Source: Armatimonadota bacterium (GTDB lineage Bacteria; Armatimonadota; UBA10988). Taken from it: a stretch of 7,499 nt of DNA. The stretch spans positions 1 through 7,499 of the forward strand of contig JACPDV010000207.1 of assembly GCA_016183835.1 (NCBI GenBank), written 5' to 3'. The translations under genes and the position numbers were made by a program. Below the pieces are notes generated by a model. That model was not told where the DNA came from and ran no database searches. It worked only from the letters and a program-made list of their open reading frames with translations. This document shows, piece after piece, positions 1-4,567 of the stretch (its first letter is position 1; each line of letters starts with the position of its first letter).

Positions 1-573
1 TACCAGCAGGTCGATGTCCTTGGTCGTGTCGCGCCCGCGTCGGAGGCTCCCCGCCAGGCTCACCTGGAGCACTCCCGGCACCTCGGCCAGTGTCTCCACC
101 AGCGGCTCGGCCACCGCCAGCGCCTTGGCCGACAGGACCCGCTCGCGCCCGCGCCGCCAGACCTCCAGGTTGTTGAGCAGCTTCTCCTCGCTGCGCGCCC
201 CGAAGCCCTTGAGCACCCGAATCCGCTCGGCCCGCGCCGCCTCCTCGAGCTTCTCCACCGTGTCGATCCCCAGCTCCTCGTACAACCGCCGCGCCGTCTT
301 CGGGCCCAGGTCGGGGATCTCGATCATCTGCACCAGCCCGGGCGGCACCTCGGCCAGCAGCTCCCGGTAGAACTCCAGCTCGCCCGTGTCGAGCAGCTCC
401 TCGATCTTGGCGGCGAGCGCCTTGCCGATCCCCGGAATGCTCTCCAGCCGTCCCTGCCCGCGGAGATCGCCCAGATCGTCGGTCAGCGCATCGACGCGAA
501 ACACCTCCGCGCCCTGAAGCTGGAGGAGGTCGGCGATGGCCTCGAAGATCCCCGCGACCTCTTTGTTGGTCAT
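1..573 (-). CDS. polX: DNA polymerase/3'-5' exonuclease PolX, N-terminal part (gene runs off the window)
   Basis: The first 191 residues of a bacterial family X DNA polymerase, a gap-filling repair enzyme, are encoded here; the rest of the palm/thumb and the C-terminal PHP exonuclease domain would lie beyond base 1. Translating from the ATG at 573 gives a start MTNKEVAGIFEAIADLL, then three helix-hairpin-helix-type DNA-binding segments: SIPGIGKALAAKI (about 45-57), IPDLGPKTARRLYEELGI (about 86-103) and LKGFGARSEEKLL (about 121-133). The polymerase signature follows at residues 175-191: AGSLRRG with G175-S176, then the metal-binding pair D186-I-D188. The region between FRV (25-27) and the first hairpin is about 7-10 residues shorter than in Bacillus PolX, where a helix of the type RKAANALE sits. 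No clear Shine-Dalgarno precedes the ATG. The gene is divergent from the dehydrogenase gene at 661. Confidence 0.9.
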   Translation of the reverse strand, partial: MTNKEVAGIFEAIADLLQLQGAEVFRVDALTDDLGDLRGQGRLESIPGIGKALAAKIEELLDTGELEFYRELLAEVPPGLVQMIEIPDLGPKTARRLYEELGIDTVEKLEEAARAERIRVLKGFGARSEEKLLNNLEVWRRGRERVLSAKALAVAEPLVETLAEVPGVLQVSLAGSLRRGRDTTKDIDLLV

Positions 574-605
574 GTCCGGTGGTTCGGCCCGCCGGGCGCG
601 CTCTC

Positions 606-621
606 CTCCTCCCGGGAGGAG
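606..621. repeat. Perfect 16-bp palindrome between divergent genes
   Basis: CTCCTCCCGGGAGGAG reads the same on both strands. It lies in the 87-base gap between the divergent polX and dehydrogenase starts, 33 bases from the polX ATG and 40 from the dehydrogenase ATG. Such symmetry could be an operator for a dimeric regulator. Both arms also resemble Shine-Dalgarno sequence (GGGAGGAG) but are too far from either annotated start. A second small inverted repeat (GCCCG-C-CGGGC, 587-597) lies next to it. The rest of the gap shows no recognisable -35/-10 pair. Confidence 0.45.
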
Positions 622-660
622 ACGCCGCGCCTGCTCCTAACCCGCGTTCGGAAGCCCGAC

Positions 661-1641
661 ATGCTCACCACCCGCTACGTCCGCGTCGACGAGCCGTGCG
701 CCGTGCGCCTCGCCGAGGAGGCCATCGATCCTCCCGGTGAACACGAGGTGCTCCTGGCCGCGCGACGCAGCCTGATCTCCACCGGCTCGGAGCTCCGCCG
801 GTACCGCCGCTACGAAGGCTACGACGCCTTCACCTACCCCGTGACCGACCTCGGCTACTCCTTCGCCGGCACGCTGGTGGCCGCCGGCCGCGCCGTGCGG
901 GCGCAGGCCGGCGACCGTTACGCCGCGGTGGCGCGCCACGCCTCGCTGGTGACCATGGCCGCCAACGCCGACGAGGTCCGCACCGCGCTGCCCATCCCCG
1001 CCGGCGTCAGCGACGAGGAGGCCACCTTCGGCCCGCTCCTCCGCAGCACGCTCAACTGGCTCCGCGTCGCCGCGGTCACCCCCGGCCACACGGTGGCTGT
1101 GCTCGGGCAGGGGCTGGTGGGCGCGCTCCTCCTCCAGGCGGTGAAGCTCCGGCAGGTGGCCCGCGTGTTCGTCACCGATACCTACCCGCTCCGCCTCGAC
1201 ATCGCCCGCGCCTGCGGCGCCGACGAGGCGATCCACGCCGGCGAGACCGACCCGGTCCAGGCGGTCCGCGCGCTGACCGGCGGGCGCGGCGCCGACGTCG
1301 TGATCGACACGGTGGGCGGCGCGTTCACCGACAGCTTCGGCCAGGCGCTGGGCCTCTGCCGCTCGGGCGGCCGGATCGTGATGGTCGGCATGCACACTCG
1401 GCCGCTGGCCCTCCCGGTCCACACGATCCACGACAAGACGCGCGTGGGGAGCAACGTGGGCTACGACACGAGCGCCCGCATCTTCGCTCGCGGTCTGGCG
1501 ATGATCGAGGCCGGTTCGTTCCGCCCCGGCGCGCTGATCACGCACCGTTTCGCCATCGACGACGTGGCGGCGGCGTACCAACTGCTCGACCAACGGCCGG
1601 AGGAGGCGTTGGGGGTGATCCTGGAGTGGCCGGAGGCGTGA
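661..1641 (+). CDS. Medium-chain dehydrogenase/reductase, zinc-ligand-less, NAD-type Rossmann fold
   Basis: A 326-residue member of the medium-chain dehydrogenase/reductase superfamily. The N-terminal GroES-like domain (about 1-135) is followed by a Rossmann domain with the nucleotide motif G149-Q-G151-L-V-G154 and an acidic residue, D173, at the end of the second strand (VFVTDTYP), which favours NAD over NADP. The catalytic zinc site of classical alcohol dehydrogenases is absent: where a CGSD-type motif is expected the protein reads STGSELRRY (40-48), and the usual GHE motif reads LGYSFAG (64-70). The structural four-cysteine zinc lobe is also missing. The form resembles COG1063-type dehydrogenases linked to sugar or polysaccharide oxidoreductases, but the substrate cannot be read from sequence. 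The ATG at 661 has only a weak purine stretch upstream (CGGAAG). The gene is convergent with truB, the insertion sequence lying between them. Confidence 0.85.
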   Translation: MLTTRYVRVDEPCAVRLAEEAIDPPGEHEVLLAARRSLISTGSELRRYRRYEGYDAFTYPVTDLGYSFAGTLVAAGRAVRAQAGDRYAAVARHASLVTMAANADEVRTALPIPAGVSDEEATFGPLLRSTLNWLRVAAVTPGHTVAVLGQGLVGALLLQAVKLRQVARVFVTDTYPLRLDIARACGADEAIHAGETDPVQAVRALTGGRGADVVIDTVGGAFTDSFGQALGLCRSGGRIVMVGMHTRPLALPVHTIHDKTRVGSNVGYDTSARIFARGLAMIEAGSFRPGALITHRFAIDDVAAAYQLLDQRPEEALGVILEWPEA

Positions 1642-1679
1642 GCCCTGCCCGACCACGCGTGCGTCGCCGGGCGTAGACA

Positions 1680-1692
1680 CTATGGCAAGCCC
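1680..1692 (+). repeat. Left inverted repeat of the IS1111-type element
   Basis: CTATGGCAAGCCC is the exact reverse complement of 3184-3196 (13 of 13 bases). The match stops on both sides (bases 1679 and 1693 do not pair with 3197 and 3183). It lies 3 bases inside the proposed left end. Confidence 0.9.
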
Positions 1693-1764
1693 GGCCTCCA
1701 ACTCATTGAGACGCGGGTTGTGACCGTGAGGTCGCAGAGCCGCAAATGAAGAGGAGAACCGGGC

Positions 1765-2880
1765 ATGTTGGATTGTAGCACCTACGTGGGACTGGACGTT
1801 CACGACAAGACGATCGCGGCAGCGATGCTGAACGTCGGGACTGGCGAGTTGAGCGTCACGGAGTTCGGCGCCGGGACGGCTGGCGTGAAGAAGCTGCTGC
1901 GCTGGGTGCGGCAGACGGCGGGCGAGTCGGTCCGGCTGTGCTATGAGGCGGGTCCGAGCGGTTATGTGCTGCAGCGGCGGCTGGGGGAAGCAGGGCTGGA
2001 CTGCCGGGTGATCGCGCCGTCGCTGGTCTACCGGCGGCCCGGGGACCGGCAGAAGAACGACCGGCGGGATGCGCGGCAGTTGGCCCAGCAGTTGGCGCAC
2101 GGGCAGCTCACCGAGGTCCACCCGCCGACGGTGGCGGAAGAAGGGGTGCGGGCGCTGGTGCGCAGCCGCGACGACGCGCAGACGGCCACCAAGCGGCTGA
2201 AGCAGCAGCTCGTGTCGATGCTGAAGACGTGGGGGATGCGGTGCGAGGGGACGGCCTGGTCGCAGGGATTTCGGGAGTGGCTGGGGTCGCTGCAGTTGCC
2301 GGACGCGACGGCGCAATGGGTGCTGGAGAACGCGCTGCTGCAGTTGGGGCAACTGGAAGCGAATGTGGCGCGACTGGACGCGAAGATCGAGGAGGTCGCG
2401 GCGGGCGAGCCGTACCGCGAGGCGGTGGGGCGGCTGCGGTGTTTCCGTGGGGTGGACACGTTGACGGCGATGATCTGCGTGGCGGAGCTGTACGACTTTG
2501 ACCGGTTCGCGAGCCCGCGGGCGTTGATGGGGTACCTGGGTCTGGTGCCGAGCGAAGCGTCGAGCGGGGAGCGGGAGCGGCGGGGCGGGATCACGAAGAC
2601 GGGCAACGGGCTGGTGCGGCGGGTGCTGGTGGAAGCGGCCTGGCACTACCAGCACAAGCCGGCGGTGGGGGCGACGCTGAAGAAGCGCCAGCAGGGCCAG
2701 CCGGCGGCGGTGGTGGCGGGGGCGCAGCGCGCGATGCTGCGGCTGAACCAGCGCTACTGGCGGCTGGTGGGGCGGGGGAAGCTGAAGACGGTGGCGATCA
2801 CGGCAGTCGCACGGGAGCTGGTGGGTTTCTTGTGGGCGGCGCTGCAAGGCGAGGCAGGGCAGGTCCAGCAGGCGGCGTGA
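1765..2880 (+). CDS. IS110-family transposase/recombinase (DEDD plus serine), intact
   Basis: This 371-residue recombinase moves the element through a circular intermediate and is guided by an RNA from the element. The N-terminal RuvC-like domain carries the DEDD tetrad: D11 in VGLDVHDK, E61 in CYEAGPSGY, and D99 and D102 in KNDRRDARQLA. A helical, glutamine-rich linker (about 110-215, partly coiled-coil-like) leads to the C-terminal Tnp20/IS116 domain: FRGVDTLTAMICVAELYDF (227-245), then MGYLGLVPSEASSGE (255-269) and GGITKTGN (274-281). The catalytic serine should be in the SEASSG segment (S263, S266 or S267; S266/S267 most likely). The ATG at 1765 has a good Shine-Dalgarno, GAGGAG at 1751-1756, with 8 bases between. 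The length is within the family range, and no frameshift or internal stop is seen, so the element may still be active. Confidence 0.95.
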   Translation: MLDCSTYVGLDVHDKTIAAAMLNVGTGELSVTEFGAGTAGVKKLLRWVRQTAGESVRLCYEAGPSGYVLQRRLGEAGLDCRVIAPSLVYRRPGDRQKNDRRDARQLAQQLAHGQLTEVHPPTVAEEGVRALVRSRDDAQTATKRLKQQLVSMLKTWGMRCEGTAWSQGFREWLGSLQLPDATAQWVLENALLQLGQLEANVARLDAKIEEVAAGEPYREAVGRLRCFRGVDTLTAMICVAELYDFDRFASPRALMGYLGLVPSEASSGERERRGGITKTGNGLVRRVLVEAAWHYQHKPAVGATLKKRQQGQPAAVVAGAQRAMLRLNQRYWRLVGRGKLKTVAITAVARELVGFLWAALQGEAGQVQQAA

Positions 2881-2956
2881 GGTTGGCGAGGTCGGCGCAG
2901 GCGGGCAGGAAGGGAGGAGGGCCGGTCGGAAGCTCGGGTTGTCAGGTGGCACGATA

Positions 2957-3164
2957 GGAAGAGCCGCGTTGTCCCTATGCGCCAGGCTCAGCGAGCCGGA
3001 TGCGCGAACGTAGACTGCGGAACTTCCCGACGGAAAACCGTCATGCGGCGCTGGCCGAAAGGTTAATCCGCGGATAGAAGAATGACGCATCGTCGAAGCG
3101 CCCACCTTGACCCAGGCTTCCGACCCGCGCCTTCCCGGACGGAGAAGACCGTGAGATAGCATCT
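2957..3164 (+). ncRNA. Predicted bridge RNA (seekRNA) in the right end of the IS1111-type element
   Basis: No gene fills 2881-3199, but the stretch is rich in stems. The clearest unit is 2957-3027. A basal stem pairs GGAAG (2957-2961) with CTTCC (3023-3027) and CCGCG (2964-2968) with TGCGG (3016-3020), separated by a 2x2 mismatch. An apical hairpin is built on GGCTC-AGC-GAGCC (2985-2997) and extended outward to about 2978 and 3004. Between them is an internal loop, 2969-2977 on one side and 3005-3015 on the other. The 5' side contains TGTCCCTA, complementary to the target TAGGGACA across the insertion point; the 3' side contains CGTAG, identical to the left target flank. Further hairpins follow: GACGG-AAAA-CCGTC (3029-3042), TGGCC-GAAA-GGTTA (3052-3065) and GACG-CAT-CGTC (3084-3094). 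ATAGAAG (3074-3080) copies the right terminus. In the IS1111 group the guide RNA lies downstream of the transposase, as here. Exact 5' and 3' ends are unknown. Confidence 0.68.
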
Positions 3165-3175
3165 GAACGGAGGCC

Positions 3176-3199
3176 TTGACAAAGGGCTTGCCATAGAAG
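3176..3199 (+). promoter_or_regulatory. Outward -35 box for a possible circle-junction promoter
   Basis: TTGACA at 3176-3181 is a perfect -35 consensus 18 bases from the right end, facing outward. In the integrated element no -10-like hexamer follows at a proper distance; the sequence runs into the palindromic repeat. In a circular form, base 3199 would join 1677, placing GACACT 17 bases downstream or CACTAT 19 bases downstream, both weak -10 candidates directed at the transposase. Junction promoters of this kind are known for IS110-family circles. Confidence 0.45.
3184..3196 (+). repeat. Right inverted repeat of the IS1111-type element
   Basis: GGGCTTGCCATAG is the exact reverse complement of 1680-1692. 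It sits 3 bases inside the proposed right end. The nearby GGAGGCC (3170-3175 region) also mirrors GGCCTCC in the left end (1693-1699), but with different spacing. Confidence 0.9.
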
Positions 3200-3220
3200 G
3201 GACACGCCAACGGCGTGTCC
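3200..3220 (+). repeat. Palindromic REP-like repeat, copy A, split by the insertion sequence
   Basis: This is a perfect hairpin with 9-bp arms GGACACGCC (3200-3208) and GGCGTGTCC (3212-3220) around AAC. Its first four bases, GTAG, have been separated and now lie at 1673-1676, left of the insertion sequence. Copy A and copy B are inverted relative to each other, 32 bases apart, and together would form an 82-bp unit with 25-bp terminal inverted repeats. Such an arrangement suggests a paired REP or a miniature non-autonomous element. Its copy number in this genome cannot be judged from one window. Confidence 0.75.
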
Positions 3221-3252
3221 GTCCGGGCTCAGGTACCGCGCGGCCATGCCGA

Positions 3253-3277
3253 GGACACGCCGTTGGCGTATCCCTAC
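3253..3277 (-). repeat. Palindromic REP-like repeat, copy B, intact and overlapping the truB stop
   Basis: Read on the minus strand it is GTAG, then GGATACGCC-AAC, then GGCGTGTCC, differing from the rebuilt copy A at one base of 25. The single change leaves one A/C mismatch in the stem. The TAG stop codon of truB (3274-3276) is formed by the first bases of this repeat. In the truB transcript it would make a strong stem-loop directly after the stop, without a following T run, so it may act as a 3'-end stabiliser or a weak terminator. Confidence 0.75.
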
Positions 3278-4170
3278 GCGGGGTCGCTGGGCTCCCACAC
3301 CACCTTGCGCGGACATATCTCGTCGCCCGCCCTAACGACCACCCCCACCAGCCGACCGTCCCGCGCGAACGCCGCCAGCGGCCCCTCGCCGGTGTCGTGA
3401 GGAGCGGCGATCCTCAGCCCGGTCACCAGCCGCCGCACCGCGTCGTCGTCCACCTCGATCCGCGTCAGCTCGGCCACCGCCTCGCCCGCCGGACGGATCC
3501 ACGCCGCCCGCTCGTCCGCCGGCATCGCGCGCAGCGCGGTGAGGTCCACCGCGTCCCCTACTGCGAAGCGCCCCACCCGGGTGCGCCGCAGCCACCGCAG
3601 ATGCGCACCCACCCCTAACGCCTCGCCCAGATCGTGCGCCAGCGAGCGGATGTACGTCCCCGGACCGCAGGCCACCTGAAGGCGAGCGACGGGCTGCTCG
3701 CCCGGCTCGAACCCGGTCAGGACCAGTTCGTCCACGTCCACCTGGACAGCCTCGCGCACCACGCTCCGGCCCTGGTGGTGAAGCCGGTAGAGCCGCTGCC
3801 CGCCCACCTGCTTGGCCGACAGCATCGGCGGCACCTGCGCGATCCGGCCGCGGAACGCGCCCAGCGCCGCCTCCACAGCGGACTCGGTCAACCCGCTCGC
3901 GTCGCGCGTCTCGACCACCTCCCCGGTGGCGTCGTAGCTGTCCGTGGCCGCGCCGAAGACCACCTCTGCCAGGTACTCCTTGGAGCAGCCGCCGAGGTAC
4001 TCGAGCAACCGGGTGGCGCGGCCGAGGCAGAGCACGAGCAGGCCGGTGGCGGGCGGATCGAGGGTGCCGGCGTGGCCGACGCGGCGCTCGCCGTAGAGCC
4101 CCCTGACCACCGCCACCGCGTCGTGCGAGGTGAAGCCGGCGGGTTTGTCGAGGAGCAGCAGGCCGGTCAT
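3274..4170 (-). CDS. truB: tRNA pseudouridine(55) synthase TruB
   Basis: A 298-residue enzyme that converts U55 in the T-loop of tRNAs to pseudouridine. The start MTGLLLLDKPAGFTSHD is the family's N-terminal motif I (usual form G..LDKP.G.TS.). The catalytic aspartate is D38 in GHAGTLDPPATGLL (32-45), where the more common residue after GTLDP is leucine. KEYLAEVVFGAATDSYDATGE follows (about 69-89), then the KQVGGQRLYRL segment and the CGPGTYIRSLAHDLGEALG motif of the active-site cleft. A C-terminal PUA-like tail ends in KVVWEPSDPA. Length is normal. The ATG at 4170 is chosen because the family motif begins directly after it. The frame is open upstream, but that stretch overlaps rbfA in another frame. 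rbfA ends only 7 bases upstream, so the two are cotranscribed. The stop codon lies in palindromic repeat B. Confidence 0.95.
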   Translation of the reverse strand: MTGLLLLDKPAGFTSHDAVAVVRGLYGERRVGHAGTLDPPATGLLVLCLGRATRLLEYLGGCSKEYLAEVVFGAATDSYDATGEVVETRDASGLTESAVEAALGAFRGRIAQVPPMLSAKQVGGQRLYRLHHQGRSVVREAVQVDVDELVLTGFEPGEQPVARLQVACGPGTYIRSLAHDLGEALGVGAHLRWLRRTRVGRFAVGDAVDLTALRAMPADERAAWIRPAGEAVAELTRIEVDDDAVRRLVTGLRIAAPHDTGEGPLAAFARDGRLVGVVVRAGDEICPRKVVWEPSDPA

Positions 4171-4177
4171 GGGTCCG

Positions 4178-4549
4178 TCAGTCGTCGCTGGGCGTGGGTT
4201 CGGCGCCGAACTCGTCGGCGTCGGAGCGGAAGAGGGTCTCGAGATGCTGCGCCCGGGCGGCGGTGTCGTCGGGGCGGAACTGCAACTCGGGCACGGTGCG
4301 CAACTGGAGCAACGGCGCAATGGAGCGGCGCACGAACCCGGCGGCGTCGTTGAGCGCCGCTACCGCCTCGCGGCGTGCCTCGTCGTCGCCGAGACGGCTG
4401 ACGAAGACCTTCGCCACGGAGAAGTCGCGGCTCACCTCGACGCCGGTGATGGTCACCTGCGCCAGCCGCGGATCGCGCATGCGCAGCAGGACCAGCTCGG
4501 CGATCTCGCGCCGGATGGCTGCCGCCACTCGAATCTGCCGACCGGTCAT
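4178..4549 (-). CDS. rbfA: 30S ribosome-binding factor RbfA
   Basis: A 123-residue KH-type RNA-binding protein that assists late 30S subunit maturation, acting on the 5' region of 16S rRNA. The family pattern is clear: RQIRVAAAIRREIAELVLL (about 4-22), MRDPRLAQVTITGVEVSRD (about 24-42), FSVAKVFVSRLG (about 43-54), and the C-terminal VPELQFRPDDT segment, followed by an acidic tail ending in PSDD. The ATG at 4549 has GGGGAG 7 bases upstream as Shine-Dalgarno. It lies 18 bases after the ubiB-like stop and 7 before truB. rbfA-truB adjacency is widespread, but here the usual infB upstream is replaced by a UbiB-family gene. Confidence 0.95.
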   Translation of the reverse strand: MTGRQIRVAAAIRREIAELVLLRMRDPRLAQVTITGVEVSRDFSVAKVFVSRLGDDEARREAVAALNDAAGFVRRSIAPLLQLRTVPELQFRPDDTAARAQHLETLFRSDADEFGAEPTPSDD

Positions 4550-4567
4550 GGCAGGCTCCCCGGCCGC

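Larger units (their letters stand above)
1677..3199 (+). mobile_element. Complete IS110-family insertion sequence, IS1111 type, about 1.52 kb
   Basis: The element consists of an 88-base left end, an intact transposase gene and a roughly 320-base non-coding right end. Two perfect 13-bp inverted repeats lie 3 bases inside the proposed ends; inverted repeats just inside the ends are typical of the IS1111 group and not of classical IS110. The boundaries were placed by reconstruction: joining GTAG (1673-1676) to base 3200 gives a 25-base palindromic repeat whose inverted copy is intact at 3253-3277. The dinucleotide AG is present both at 1675-1676 and at 3198-3199, as expected for a core shared by donor and target, so the ends could be shifted by one or two bases. 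There is no longer target duplication, in keeping with the family. Third codon positions in the transposase favour G more than in the neighbouring dehydrogenase, consistent with recent arrival. Confidence 0.88.

Noticed and set aside
631..660. CTG at 631 as start of the dehydrogenase, 9 bases after GGGAGGAG
   Set aside because: The spacing would fit, but CTG starts are rare and the family N terminus begins at the ATG at 661; the purine stretch is better explained as an arm of the palindrome.
2939..2967. TTGTCA at 2939-2944 as -35 of a separate promoter for the guide RNA
   Set aside because: At 16-18 bases downstream there is only GC-rich sequence without a -10 resemblance; GATAGG at 2953 is too close.
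637..3210. Long minus-strand open frame (857 codons) across the dehydrogenase gene and the insertion sequence
   Set aside because: It is antisense to two genes with clear family motifs, its composition is Arg/His/Pro-rich as expected for a shadow frame in GC-rich DNA, and it crosses the insertion boundary, so it cannot be an old gene.
3200..3277. Palindromic repeats as the start of a CRISPR array
   Set aside because: There are only two copies, in inverted orientation, with no regular direct-repeat/spacer pattern.
3215..3400. Small plus-strand open frames over the truB 3' end
   Set aside because: They lie antisense to truB and within the palindromic repeats, without a ribosome-binding site or any recognisable similarity.
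4171..4320. Upstream extension of truB to 4320
   Set aside because: The added residues are low-complexity and overlap rbfA in another frame; the TruB motif starts right at the ATG at 4170.
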